A stretch of 64,000 nt of DNA, taken from Solen grandis (taxonomy: Eukaryota > Mollusca > Bivalvia > Adapedonta > Solenidae). The stretch lies in assembly GCA_021229015.1 (NCBI GenBank), contig CM037783.1:30795234-30859233 (forward strand), read 5' to 3'. The notes under the pieces were generated by a model, which did no database searches, was not told the origin of the DNA, and saw nothing but the letters and a program-made list of their open reading frames with translations. Shown piece after piece: positions 1-12,864 of this stretch; position 1 is the first letter of the stretch; every line of letters begins with the position of its first letter. Position numbers and translations under genes: made by a program.

Positions 1-247
1 ATTATCACATAGGGCTATATTCTAATCAAGGGACATAACTCTTAGGCCCATTTGATCAAATTCATCTCATCTTCTAAAATACACTTACTTAAAACACTTG
101 TTAACCATAATAAAGGCTGCACAAATGACTGTCCTTCCTTCTGTCGTCCCTCCGTCTGTCCATCTGTCTGTCAGTCATTTATAGTTCACCAAACTACAGC
201 AATCCATTTGCAAATTGATTTTTTTTTCAATTTTCTTTTTCATCTTT

Positions 248-511
248 AGACAAATACAGGGGGCCTCCGTGGCCAAGAGGGTAAAGTCGCTGACTTTAAC
301 ACTCACTCAGCCCCTCACCGCGTGGGTTCGAATCCCGGCAGGGTCATTCGGATTTTCATGTGAGGAAGCCTTTCAGCTGGCTTGCGGTAGGATGCCACCG
401 TGCATTCGGGGTCTTCCTCCTCCTGTAATTAGCTGGACGTCGCTATATGACTGAAATACTGTCGAAGCGATGGTAAACTCAAATAGTCAAGTCAAGTCAA
501 GACAAATACAG
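248..511 (+). mobile_element. tRNA-derived SINE, family A, full copy
   Basis: The body spans 260-499 and is flanked by a perfect 12-bp target-site duplication, AGACAAATACAG (248-259 and 500-511). The head begins GGCCTCCGTGGCCAAGAGGG (box A-like), and GGTTCGAATCC at about 325-335 is a box B for RNA polymerase III. The 3' end is a short GTCAA repeat. More copies in this window are at 13862-14141, 20950-21151, 52002-52278 and 61454-61651. It is inserted in a transglutaminase intron or upstream of the first exon seen. Confidence 0.9.
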
Positions 512-635
512 ACGAGCGTGGACATCGGCATGTTAATGACTACCGGTACTACAAAATCGGTAACATAACGTTTGGGTCCCCAAGACATGCGTATAAGTAT
601 CTTAACATATGAAAGTAACATGAAGTAGCTATATA

Positions 636-654
636 ATAATAATAATAATAATAA
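636..654. repeat. TAA microsatellite
   Basis: About six TAA trinucleotides end 29 bp before the first transglutaminase exon. Confidence 0.8.
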
Positions 655-682
655 TGGTAATATATATTTCTGTCGACCACAG

Positions 683-3600
683 AATCGGCAAATGTATCAG
701 CACCAAAATCCCAAACGGTGAAAAGTTCGACCCGAATGGTTATCGACAAAGAGTGGATCTTACCGGAGAGTACAAATTCAAGGATGGTAAGTCCTTCGTA
801 ATACGTCACAATACGTCACAATACGTCTACGAGTAGATTTGAAATAACATTTATTTCCACGATATTTTTTATCTTTATTTCTTAATTGTTTGTTACGCCA
901 CGTTAGGAGCCGTAAACATGAACAAATATTTCACCGTCTGTGTTTTGTTGATTTTGACGTGACGTCAATGATTTTACTATTTTAACCTGACCTAGTCAAT
1001 GCATCATTTTCAAATAGACATACACATGAAGCTTTTTTCCGTCATGAAAATTCATCTATCAATTATGCTGATATTTTGCTTTAATATTTCTCGATCTTAC
1101 ACCCAAAATTATTCATATAATATTCAAATGATAGATCATAGCCAGAGCGTTATACCGCCCTATGGTTTGCAGTGACTTGTGTCTTTAGATGAACAATTGT
1201 ATAGAATACGTATCATACACCATAAATGATAATGTATTATCATTTTCATGGCGAGATCGTGAGATCTCCCCCAGAATGTATGATTTCAGATTTTTATTTA
1301 AGGTTTCCATACCCTTTCAGCCATCAATTTAAAAAAATGCAAGCATATCCAAGGAACACATTAGCAAGATAAAAATTGATTGAAATTCTTAAGATTACCT
1401 CCCCCTGATAATTTTGTTTGAACGAATTATCTCCCCTGAAATCTGACGTATCTTCCCTGAAAACCAAAACAGTGATTATCTCCATTTGGAAAAAAACGAA
1501 AAAAAAAAAAAGAAAAAGAAAACGCGCACCCCCTCTAAAATTCCCCGACCATACATAAATGTAGACACACAACCCCCAAAAAACTCACAAGAATACACTA
1601 TTTCACTATTTTACAGCATAAATTAAACACACACACACACACAGGGGAATTTCCCAGGATCCCTTGTTCAACCGGAATTACACCCTTATCACGGCTCGGG
1701 CATTTTTTTAATATAGCGCCCGCCCACACACACACACACACACCACCCCCACCCCCAACCAGAACTTCTGGTTCCGGTTCTGGATTTTTGTTCTATTTCT
1801 ACCGATGAACTGTGACTGAACCGTTTTATTTTTTACTCGTGTCCTAGCTCTAAAACCAGTATGTAGGAATTCAAACTACTGTATGATCTCATTAATTTTA
1901 GTTGATTATGTACCCAAGGGAATTTCGTGGGTACATTTATTCGCGGATCTATTTGGTATATTCTAGAAAACGTGACGTCTATATAAGAGACAATTTTTCG
2001 TGCGGACTAATATTCTGGGTTTTACCATGAATTCACAGTATTGTTTATTGTTATTTAAAACCATAATTGTCAATTATTATTGCATTTTGTCTATTAAAAA
2101 TATATAATTTGATGTAATAATCTAGATTTAAAATTGTCTCGACCCCATGAGCAGACTTATACGGAAAGTAATGTTAAAGAAGACTCCTTTTAATTTTAGC
2201 ACGTGTTTGATTTCAGATTCACCTGAAAACCGACAGGCTGTAATGAGAGCAGCATGTGGAGCTAGGCGAAGGACGGATGCTTACTTTGTTAAAGCCAAAA
2301 ATGATGTAGAGTTACTTCCCCTGTAACTAAATAAATAAATGAAATAATGCGGAAATCCTGTATTAGATAATTTATATACGACACATGTGTAGCAGTAGTC
2401 TAAATAATATCAACTTATATTTCTAAAATTAAAATGTTTGAAACATCACGTGGAATACATGTGGGAGGTCACCGACGCACGATGCTTATTTCGAACCGCT
2501 GAATAAACGTCCAGGGCTGAAGAAGAAATGGAACATACTCGTTCATTATTTTTGTCTAAACTCCTGATTGAAATGACGTTTTTATTTCGGTTAATTACGT
2601 TTTCAATCAGATTAGCCTTATTTATTATCTTATTTTACACGAACATTGTATATATCTTGCTCATACAATTTCAAAAAGAATATCTAAATATAATTATATC
2701 CCTTAACTACGCGGACAAATGAATCGTCGCTGGTACCTACTCATTCTTATAAAGAAATAATGCTTACTTATTACACAAATGTGTCATTGTATCAATAATA
2801 TCATGAAACAAGTGAACCAAATAAAACCTGGCAAAATTCTTCGTCTGTAAAGATAAAAAAAATGATTGTGATTCGTGTAAATAAAGAAAGATTATACATG
2901 TTGACGCATGTAGCACGAGAGTTTAATGTTCGTATCGGCTGTTTTGATTGACAGATGCTATGTGTATTTGTTTTATCTTTATTGATTGTATATTTCTTTA
3001 AAATGCGCCCTTTGATGTTAACACTCAAATATGATTTCTTTCTTTCAAGGACGTGGAGTTCGAGCTTCTACATGACGCAGAATTGTATCTGGGTCAAGAC
3101 GTGGAGGTCAAACTCAAGGCAACCAATAAGAGTGATTACTGGCGGGAGGTGCCTAACGTGGCTTTCCGGTTCCTTTGTCAAAACTACACGGGGAACACAG
3201 TTGGAAAACCCTTCAAAGTAGAGAAACAGACCCCGTCGGTGAAACTGGGAAAGGATGAAGGTAAACTAAGTGGGAGATAACCATATGAACACACCCATCG
3301 TGAACCTTGTCTATACAGTCGCATTTTGCTTGACTTCTAGACTGTCAAATAACTACGCTGGGATAATAGGTAGTCAATGGTTGGCCTGGTTTACACAAAA
3401 TAACACATGGCTTTGTTTGTGATATTGTTTTCAAGCAGTTGCTTTAGATATGAGTGGGAAAAGGCGGGACATAAATTTTCAATGTTGAAAACTGGAAAGG
3501 TGCATCAAGGTGCTGAGTTGGCCCGTCGGATACTTTAACACAGTCAGTATTGCATGACGATTTTACATAATGAATATATTTCAATTAGCAGTTTAGTCAT

Positions 3601-6600
3601 TGTATATTTCGGCGATGGTAAAAAGGGGACATTTGACTAATTATTTCATATTACAGTCAAACCCCAACTGGCGTAGTACTCTAACCTCATGTTTGACCTT
3701 TTTTATAAATGATGACGCAAGATAAGACCAAATGAATATTTAACCCTTTCCCTCATATAGACTCATATAGACTCATTTTGACGCCCTCAATACGTACCAC
3801 ATAAAGCCTGATCTGCAGAAAACCACAGTTAACCTTACCAAATTTAATTATAAAGTCCTCAAAGTAAATAAAGTAAAGTAACTCGCAGGCTGATCAGGTC
3901 TTTTCATGGTGTCCTCTATGAGGGAAGGGGTTAAGCTTCCGCATTTCACCTCGGGTGACAGTAACTCGCAGGCTGATCAGGTTTTATGCTGTTCGCTGCT
4001 CCTCAGTGGTCTGGAAATGAGGATTTTGTAATTAAATTTGGTAAGGTTTAACTGCGGTTTTCTGCAGATCAGGCTTTATGTGGTACATACTGAGTGCGTC
4101 AAAATGAGTCTATATGAGGGAAAGGGTTAAACATTTAAACATTTACACCTTTACATTGAAAGCAAGAAATATCTTTTAGAAAATATAAGCGTGGCGCTGA
4201 CTTGGGAATCTACGAAGTATCATCTGTGCAGCAGTTAAAATAAACACATAAATAAGATCTCAGCTGGTAAAGAGACCCCTTTATTGTCATAATGCGGACT
4301 ATAACCACTTTTAAATGACATGGAGACGGTGAAACAGACTATATAATACTACAATGCGAAAAAAATTTTAACGTTTGGCCGGAAACAAGTCTGGATAAGC
4401 ATTTAAGAGAAATATTTTGAAAAAAACAACTAAAAAAATTATCAAAGAAATAGGATATTCTATTATCACTTTAAAAGATCGTGAATACGAAGTATTTTTC
4501 AGCTGGTTAACATCTCAACAAGCAATGGTGCGTGTCGGTAACTTTTTTTCGGCGTAGCTGTATAATTTCGATTTCAACTCGCATCTTAAACCAATCAAAT
4601 GTACGCTAACAGCGGTAAATAATTCTAAGCTGAATAAAAGGACTCCTGTTATTGGTTAACGCATCGTTATGGACTATAAAATTACTGTAAATAAGGGGTG
4701 CAGCTTGTATATATCATTCAGCTTGGTGTTATTACTTTTCTTTTTGATGTAAACATGAAAGTGATTTCAGTAAGTTAAATACAATCCTTTTCCATCAATT
4801 GAGGAATGCTACTTTGTGAAAATGATTTAAAACAACAAAAAAGAATCCACCGTGTTATGACATGAAACCCCTTAATTACTACGTATATTGAATTCTTCCA
4901 GCCTGCCGAGATGCTCTCATTGAAAATTAATTCGCCAAAACCAAAACAACTAATAACGCTTTTATATCATAATTGTCATATGCAATAATGATATGAACAA
5001 ATATCAAACAAGCCTATTTACAGATATAATTTTTTGTATTACCGTCTATAAATAAGTATATTTCATAGAAAAAATACTGAACTATTTCTAGAGCGTACTA
5101 AATTTGTTGTGCGTCGGTCTTTCGCGCGCTTTTCCTCGGAATGTTCTAGAAGACTGGAAATCTCGTTTTTCTTTCATCCTACGCCGAATATCTTTTTTAA
5201 AGATATTTCTTGTTTATAAAGTATAGGAATATCTACCAATGAAAATCATGTAAATATTCATTGGACATTGTCTTACGTCACTATCCTTTATAAGTAGGTC
5301 AAAAAATGCAGTCTCCGAGAAGAAGACCTTAAAGTGCCCTATTTCAAATCTTTAAAATCACAACACCGGTGTATTCCATTACCGTTGCTCACGCCACGTT
5401 TCTCCAGATTTATTCCACTTGGCATACTCATTAAAGGCATTGAAAATTGGTATGCTTGGGATGTGACACCCTGCTGAGTATTGGCTGGACCCAGCAGAAG
5501 GCTGAAATGACATGGAGTCACCTTCATTGATGGATAGTCCTATTAACCAGTTTAGTATATCTGTGTTGATGCCATGGAGTCACCTTCATTGATGCGATAG
5601 TCCTATTAACCAGTTTAGTATATCTGTGTTGATGACATTTCGAAAATAAAATCCTAATAAGCCTTCAGTACAATATTGAACTTACTATAATTATGTTTTA
5701 TTATTTATACACGTCAACGAAATTAAAATATTCTAATCACAGGATAAATGAAGTCAAACAGTCTAACTAATTATTATTACTGTCATAAGATGATAAATAT
5801 AAAAAAGAGACTTTCTATTATCAGCATCATTTTATTATTCAAAAATCAGATTGTTAAAATACAAAAATAAATACTGGTAATGTAACACAATGCAAAACAG
5901 TGTAATTTTTTATGATGTTTTTTTTTTTCAATGGTGATTTCAAATGCTATCCACAAATTGGCAATGGGCGAATATTCACTAAGCGTGAAAAACACACCAC
6001 TAGTTGGTTTATTGGGGGTCCACACTTTAAAACCCCAGCAGGGTGACATTCTTTTCTTATCCTGGGAGGTGTTTAGTGTGGTTACCCAAGAATGGCATTT
6101 TCAAGTAAAATAATCATGTTACCCATTTCCTAGAAATGCATTCCATTTGAGATATTCTGGAGATGAGTTGTTAAGCATATAGGTATGAAACCATTAACCA
6201 CCTATAGATCTTGTTTAATAACTGCCACAAATAAGGAACTGTCGCTGGACAGCGTCAGTTTTACCTCAAATAAGGTAAAATCGGGCGACATTTGCAATCG
6301 GGCAGTGGCAGCTGAAATTTGCTCAACGGACGGAGCCCGTCGAAGGTGTTGAACAATTTAAAATTTAACGACAGCTGCACGATTAAAACACGTCTTTTAA
6401 AATGCAGTTTAGAAATCACAGATCTGCTGTTTGAAATGTATCAACTCTTTTATTTTGATATTTGACTATGGAGTTGTTATCACGAGGTATCAATTAGCAT
6501 TCAGGTTAGCGGTATATTTTGAGGATACACTAATCCAAGGAGGCAGTTGTTTCTTGCAAAGCGAGGGTAAATCACTATGTAATATTTTGATCATGACCAA

Positions 6601-8469
6601 ATCAAAATACCACTGATATGATGACTTTACCTTCACGTGTGTTTTGCTTCAGAACATGAGTTCAAGGTCACCTTGAAACACAGTGAATATTACAACCAAC
6701 TTGACGACGGCCGCTGTATGTGTATCCAAGCACTAGCCATGGTTTCAAAAACGAGGTCAAGGCCATTGCAGAACTCTGTCAAGATCCACAATGTGCAGTT
6801 TAAAGGGCCTACACTTGAAGCAAAGGTGTGTTTACTTGCTTCTGCAAAGTTTACCTTATACCGACATTTTAAGACGTAAAGCTGAAAGCTTAAGAGTCTG
6901 TACGACTGAAAACTGAAATTCATATATCACTCCGCCAACAAAATAGTGCACCCATTTTAAGAAATCCATTTGTACAGTATTAATAAATACATACACTTTC
7001 CAGCATTCTGCTGCTCTTAATTATGCTTCATATATCACTCCGCCAACAAAATAGTGCACCCATCTCATGAAGTCTATTTGTACAGTGTTAATAAATACAT
7101 ACACTTTCCAGCATTCTGTTGCTCTTAATTATGCTTCATATATCACTCCGCCAACAAAATAGTGCACCCATTTTAAGAAGTCTATTTTACAGTTTAATAA
7201 ATACATACACTTTCCAGCATTCTGTTGCTCTTAATTATGCTTCATATATCACTCCGCCAACAAAATAGTGCACCCATTTTAAGAAGTCTATTTGTACAGT
7301 ATTAATAAATACATACACTTTCCAGCATTCTGTTGCTCTTAATTATGCTTCATATATCACTCCGCCAACAAAATAGTGCACCCATCACATTAAGTCAGGA
7401 GTATGTACAGCATGACTTGATGCCAATCCATTGAATATATTTTTATCTCACTTATTCGTGAATTATACTTTAAAATCGAATATAGCTATGTATGATATAC
7501 ATGTAGAATTTGTGTAGGTCAGGTGGATTGCTTTGGATTCCAGTTGTTCAGATAATCATTTAATGAATTTGTTAAGCAATATATATGTTTGCAGTTTCAT
7601 TGATCACAGTATATTTGTTAAAGATATATTTAACTCCTCACGAGTTTACGTTTAACATATATATTAAAACTTACACCTTTCATGTCGATTTGGAAAGGTT
7701 ATTTACAATTCAAATTAATTAAACCCTTGTCGGTATTTTCGGGGATGGGAAGGTATTGGGAAATCCATTCTTGCAGACGGAAATCAAACTCCAATAAATC
7801 GTCTCTGAACAACGACGTCTAAACTTTATTTTCCAGCTACCAAGTTCCGTGCAGCTTGGGGAAGAGTTCAAGGCCATTGTGATCTTCAAGAACCCCATCG
7901 ACGAGGAGCTGACCGAATGTACAGCCGGTCATGAGAGCGGCTTAGCCGAGCATGCGACTGGAGTCAAACAGAAAAAGTAAGAATGGACCTAGACATTTCA
8001 GTGTCAAGGTATTTAAAATATATCCACACTGTTTTGATTGAATAAACAACGTGTGTGAAGCAGCTTCAATATTTGAAATAAGGTGCTCCACATTCTTGAA
8101 AGTTTCCACATAGATCTAGATCTAGACCCCCCCCCCCCCCCCCCCCCACACACACACACATTTTTTTTTTTTTCAATAATAGTAATTTTCATTTCTGATG
8201 GAATAACTTCTAGATCTTGTAATAGAAATCGCAAAAAATAACACCAATAATTAGAGTTTCTTTTAACGGAAAATGGAACTCTCGTCCTACCTATATCTGT
8301 TTTGATATGGCGACTAATTGCTTTATGTTCCAGTGTGCCGGCCCTGGGGACATTTGAAGGGGAATTCACCATCAAACCGAGGAGGAAGGGAACGTTTAAC
8401 ATAACTTTCAAATTCAACTCTCTTCAGTTAAATTTCTTATCTGGCACAGCCTCCATTGAGGTTAAGTAG
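683..8469 (+). CDS. Transglutaminase, C-terminal part (six exons)
   Basis: Exons: 683-786, 2217-2305, 3050-3260, 6653-6825, 7837-7976 and 8334-8469 (TAG at 8467-8469). All junctions are AG/GT and the phases agree throughout; the donor at 2306 (GTAGAG) is the weakest. The first exon reads IGKCISTK and then LTGEYKFKD, the end of the transglutaminase core where the family has a G-x-x-(I/L)-STK segment followed by D-x-T-x-x-YK. The second reads SPENRQAVMRAA, the linker. Exons 3-4 (LGQDVEVKLKATN, HEFKVTLKHSEYYNQL) match the first beta-barrel; exons 5-6 (LPSSVQLGEEFKAIVIFKNP, GTFEGEFTIKPRRKGTFNI) match the second. Family members cross-link proteins by forming glutamyl-lysine isopeptide bonds using Ca2+ and a Cys-His-Asp triad. 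The triad would lie upstream of the window, so activity cannot be judged here. About 284 codons are present. Which paralogue this is (annulin/FXIII-like or other) cannot be told. Confidence 0.9.
1629..1745. repeat. Two CA microsatellites
   Basis: CA runs at about 1629-1643 and 1727-1743, separated by unique sequence, in a transglutaminase intron. Confidence 0.75.
3740..4130. mobile_element. Two copies of the TTAA MITE, head to head, both incomplete
   Basis: 3740-3934 is a copy in one orientation, bounded by TTAA on both sides but missing the central hairpin arm. 3964-4130 is the right part of a second copy in the other orientation, ending AAAGGGTTAA. The family signature is CCCTTTCCCTCATA at the ends and the core GTAACTCGCAGGCTGATCAGG. 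Together they form an imperfect inverted repeat. It lies in a transglutaminase intron. Confidence 0.85.
5510..5636. repeat. Direct duplication of about 63 bp
   Basis: The segment beginning CATGGAGTCACCTTCATTGATG occurs twice in tandem (about 5511 and 5573), differing by a single-base indel (GATGGATAG versus GATGCGATAG) and a short spacer change. Confidence 0.7.
6921..7390. repeat. 108-bp tandem array, about 4.3 copies
   Basis: CATATATCACTCCGCCAACA recurs at 6921, 7029, 7137, 7243 and 7351, so the unit is 106-108 bp. Copies are over 90% alike by eye. The array begins about 95 bp after a coding exon end (6825), inside a transglutaminase intron. Confidence 0.9.
8127..8172. repeat. C-run, CA-run, T-run
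   Basis: Homopolymer C, then CA repeats, then homopolymer T, in the last transglutaminase intron. Exact lengths are unreliable in such sequence. Confidence 0.8.
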
Positions 8470-8562
8470 ATGTGACGTCATCGGGTCAACGACGTAACGT
8501 CATTTTACAGCACATGACGTAACGCCAGTTTACAGCACGTGACGTAACGCCAATTTACGCAT
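8470..8562 (+). promoter_or_regulatory. CRE-like TGACGT repeats just after the transglutaminase stop
   Basis: Immediately after the stop codon come TGACGTCA (a perfect palindromic CRE/ATF core, about 8473) and then three more ACGTAACG-type cores at about 29-bp spacing, each preceded by TTTACAGCAC or close variants. It is a short tandem repeat in the presumed 3' UTR. Whether it binds bZIP factors or is only a small repeat cannot be decided. A possible polyadenylation signal AATAAA lies at about 9008. Confidence 0.4.
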
Positions 8563-9541
8563 GTCATGACAATTGTGCAGAGCTCATTAACCATTGAAAG
8601 TATAACACACTTATAATAGGAGGCAAGGTGAAATCACATTTTTGTCGAGGAAATTATCATTTCACGATTTGTGTACATGTACATCTATAATAGATGTAGT
8701 ACCTGTTCGGGCTGGTTTGTTTAGCGCACAGAGGAAACATTGAAGTTGTGAATATAAACCGTCCACTAGTGGTGTAATTAATTTACATATTTTTTCTGTG
8801 TATCTTTCGTCTTAATGTTCCTTCACACGGATATTGTCGAGGTAAAAATCTCGCGCGCTGATTCATCTAGCAGATACCAATGGTATTTACGCAAATAGTA
8901 TAAACAATATTTTTCAATTAAAAAATATGATATATACATGTGTTTGAAACGTATTGATTTAAAGATTAACTGTAATGGCGAATTTTACGCAAATTTAATC
9001 TACGCGCAATAAAATAAATTTATAATTCATAAAAAAATATCAAAATTCCATGAACATTTTTTTTTTATTTTCGGGGCAATTTTTGCTCTTTTTATAAAAA
9101 AATTGCAATCGACCATCAAAATTTACGGTAATCGAAGCATAATTTTTATTTTGCTTAAACATCAAATACATGTAAATATTGTAAATATATTTCATCAATT
9201 TGACAAAATACTCTTTATAATTGTACTGCACATCAATTTCCGAATGTAACACATTTTTTTATTTAGATATGCTGTATATTCATCACTAGACGCCTTTAAA
9301 AACATTCTCGTTCCGATTTGTGTTTTCCGATTGTGCACGCATACGTGTATACACGTGAATCTAAATTGAAACATATCATGAACGTTTCAAAATATCTGTT
9401 TGAACCAGGGAGTACCGAACGTGAGGTCAAACTTGACCAGTCACTTCTGGAAATGCATATGCATTTGTATCAAGAGAACACTAAATCATCTATCTAATAA
9501 CTTTTAATCTGGGTCGGCACTTTAACAGTACCTGATATTTA

Positions 9542-9879
9542 TGGAACGCCAAACCTACATAAACTCAAATATTTGAAAATCTCTTCAAATATTTAGAGAT
9601 ATCTTCAAGTGAGTTATTGATATCAACAAATCATTTGAAGATATCAACAAATGATTCGGAGAGATCTTCAAATGAATGATATCAAAAAATCAATTGTTGA
9701 TCTCGATATAAAATTATTGATATCTCCAAATCACTTGTTGATATCAACAATTGAATTGTTGATATCAACAAATGATTTGAAGAGATCTACAATTAAATGA
9801 AATGAATACTTATCCGTAATTGATATGAAGATATCAACAAAGATACAAATATTTGAGTTTATGTAGATTTGGCGTTCCA
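9542..9879. mobile_element. TA-flanked foldback MITE, 338 bp
   Basis: The ends are inverted repeats of about 36 bp starting TGGAACGCCAAACCTACATA and ending with its near-exact complement (one mismatch noted), with TA on both sides (9540-9541, 9880-9881). The interior is almost entirely iterations of a short TATCAACAAATGATT-like word in both orientations, so the whole element can fold on itself. There is no coding capacity. TA duplication points to a Tc1/mariner-type mobiliser. Confidence 0.75.
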
Positions 9880-11316
9880 TAGATTTCGGTATCTTCTTGC
9901 AAAACTTCCAAAATAAAAAGTGGAAATACATGTATAACAATGCATTTCTGTATATGCAGTATACTGTTGTATTATGCATGCTATAAAGACATACATGTAC
10001 TAGTAATTTCATTCTTCTAAAGTCTGATAAAAACACGTTTTAGTCTGGTTGTACTTTATAATCTGGAACATGACAACTGCCCGCAGCGGTTACTTCCCTT
10101 TATCCGAACTGCGTGGAGATTTGTAACATGGTAACGTGATACCCACTCATATTAACCGGGCACCGGGTCAACCCGGTAAAACCCCCCCTTTTTTTATAGA
10201 AACCCTATTTTTTCTTTTCTTTTTTAATTAAAAAGAAGAAATATCTTTAAAAAATGATATTCGGCGTTGCTAAATAACTGTAACATGTAAAACATATTTA
10301 AACTATTTTAAAGTTAGAAACGTTAGTAAAATTGTTTATATATACCAAGATTATGGGAATTGTTGTTAAGACTATATAACAAAACGGTTGAAAAAAAGCT
10401 AATCTATCAACTTCCATTAAATATTATGCACTTGCTGATTTTTTTAAAGACAATTCGTATGTAACCAAGCGAAACCGAAAGATCATCGCGTATATTCGAT
10501 TATTGTTTCCAGATCTTCACAATAAATTGCATAACTCCTCCGCAGTAGTTACCTCCCTTGATGGCCGAGTCCACTTTTACAAATTAGGGGAAATTGTGGT
10601 CTTAAAATAGATATACGCCTGCTTCTTATTTAGCTTTTTTAAATCATAATGTGAAAGCAACATTTCTCAATTCAATTTATTGAAATTTTGATTTAGATTC
10701 AACCAGTGTAGCAGATAAACAACAAAATTTGTGTTGTTTTTTTATTCATGCATGGGCTTCTGTATTCGACATAAACAGACCCCTGATGGAATCTTATCCA
10801 ATTGTGAAAAATGTTTTGAATAAAACTGGCTGGTCAGCCTGCCTAAGAACCGAGAAATGGTTGTCCCCGCCCCATCAAACATGTGACTGTACGATAAGGA
10901 AGTGTTAGTTTCATTATTGTGTTTTCATGATTAACCTGAAAAAAAAACAAAAAAAACCCTGTTATATCAAGTAGAAAGATATATACAACCTGAAACTCCC
11001 ATATTTACTCTAGCTTCATTTGCATGCCAACATTTGATTGGTTTAAGAAGTAGTTCCAAGTCAATCTTATACAGCTAATCGAAAAATAATACACTCAAGA
11101 TGATAAATTTACTTAAGTTTATACAATCAATAATAAGGTAACGTTATACTTTGAATTTTGATTAAAAAGACAATATCACTACATATTTAAATTGGTTCAC
11201 GTGTGCAACAATGATTCCCTGTCTATTGATTTTTTCAGGATTTAAAGTTAATTCTAGTTATTTATTTGTGAAACATATTTTATGCTTGTCAGAGCAAAAA
11301 CCTATAAATAGGGAAT

Positions 11317-11440
11317 ATTATGTTGCAGTAGCTTTCCGTGGCTTTGTATTTTGCTCCGAGCAGCGTGGGAAGAAAGATATCTCGCGAGACCGAAGGAGAG
11401 AAGCAAAATACGAAGCCACGGAAAGCTACTGCAACATAAT
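11317..11440. repeat. 124-bp near-perfect hairpin
   Basis: Arms of 39 bp (11317-11355 and 11402-11440) are complementary with one mismatch, which would be a G-U pair in one transcript. The loop is about 46 bp and holds TATCTCGCGAGA. It could be a very short MITE or the source of a hairpin RNA; the sequence alone does not decide. Confidence 0.75.
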
Positions 11441-11812
11441 TTTCCTTTTATTATATACCTTTACATTTTCAAAACAGAAGAAGTCAGTTTTTAGGGTTTT
11501 GATGGCTTTATTACTTTTTTCTTCAAAAAAAAAAGAGAAAAAAAATCATCAATGGCGGATGAATTTTACTATGGAATTTAAGCCACGCCCCCACCTCTTC
11601 TCATGTATTTAAGAAAAATGGCGGCCAACACGCCAACTGTAATGCTAAGAGCACAGGTATTTGACACTCACTAAAGTATTTGTTAGGCTATATTTAATAT
11701 ATACAGAGTATAATCTGTGTCAAGTACCTGTGGCTAAGAGGGTTTTAACAAAATGAAAAACACTAACATGTGAACACTGAATTTGGTATAAAACATGTCT
11801 GCAGGAAAACCT

Positions 11813-11912
11813 NNNNNNNNNNNNNNNNNNNNNNNNNNNNNNNNNNNNNNNNNNNNNNNNNNNNNNNNNNNNNNNNNNNNNNNNNNNNNNNNNNNNNNNN
11901 NNNNNNNNNNNN
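11813..11912. other. Assembly gap, 100 N
   Basis: Exactly 100 N, a conventional scaffolding gap of unknown true size. Order and orientation on the left depend on the scaffolding. Confidence 0.99.
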
Positions 11913-11929
11913 CACACGAGGCAGAGTGC

Positions 11930-12120
11930 TGCCTCATTCTGATATCACATGCAATCACATTATCCTGACACCAGACAAACCAGTCCTGGAACGACCCTGA
12001 TGTGCTGAGCACCAAGCACAGGGGACATACATCAGTACCGTTTTTTAATGACCTTGGTATGTCGCGGCTGGAGATCAACCACCAGTACAGCAACTGGTAA
12101 CATATGTTGGACTAAGTGAT
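11930..12120 (-). mobile_element. SINE family B fragment
   Basis: Diverged relative of the copy at 23812-23994: ATCACATTATCCTGACACCAG, then CAGTCCTGGAACGACCCTGATGTGCTGAGCACCAAGCA and the tRNA-like end. The left end is lost in the gap. Confidence 0.6.
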
Positions 12121-12864
12121 TCTTTGATAAGTGGCCATGTTTGACAGGTGGCCGAGCCTGTCTGTATTCATCTTGCAGTAGGTAACAGACAGGATTTAAA
12201 TCAAAACACTTCCGTAGCATCATCAAACAAATGTCTAACAAATTAAGCAAATCCTTTTCAATAGTTCATGTATTGGACAGGCACTTTGTGTCTGCAAGGT
12301 CTTGAAAATTTTGCTTTTCTGGAGGGCATCAAGCTGCCTTTAGATCCATAAGCAATAAACATGATCACTGGACCACGGCACCTGACTGGGATGACAGGTG
12401 TCATCAGGTGACTCACACCTGCCTGTAGCTTGTTTTGAAGTATACAATTTCAGTCCAAGGGGTTATGTCATCCAGCTAATTACAGGTGGAGGAAGACCCA
12501 TGAATGCAGAGACCCCTATGTAAAATCACCGACCTACTGCCAGCAAACTTAGAGGCTTCTTCACACAAGTGTCCAACTGGGACATAAACCCACAGTGATA
12601 CTTAATTTTACATTAGGCAAATGTAATTAGACTCACTAGCTAATTCCTATCACCAGTAATCCACTTATTTTCTTGTTTTATAATCTTAACCACTCCCAAC
12701 TTCCTCTGTCCTCTCCAGCCTAACCCCAGTCCTTTCTTAACTTCCTCAACTACTCTGCTAAGCCAGTCTCCCACTCCTCTCTAGTTCTCACACCACACCC
12801 TTACATAATCCAATATCCAATCCGGATACATTTTATCAACACTTTCCTCCAATCAACAGTCATA

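Noticed and set aside
325..335. tRNA gene suggested by the GGTTCGAATCC box
   Set aside because: Box A and B are present, but the acceptor and anticodon stems do not close and a target duplication flanks the unit; it is a SINE.
8013..8417. 134-residue minus-strand open frame
   Set aside because: It is antisense to the last transglutaminase exon and includes the C/CA/T homopolymer run as poly-Gly.
11211..11612. 133-residue plus-strand open frame
   Set aside because: It runs through the 124-bp hairpin and a poly-A/AAG stretch; no domain seen.
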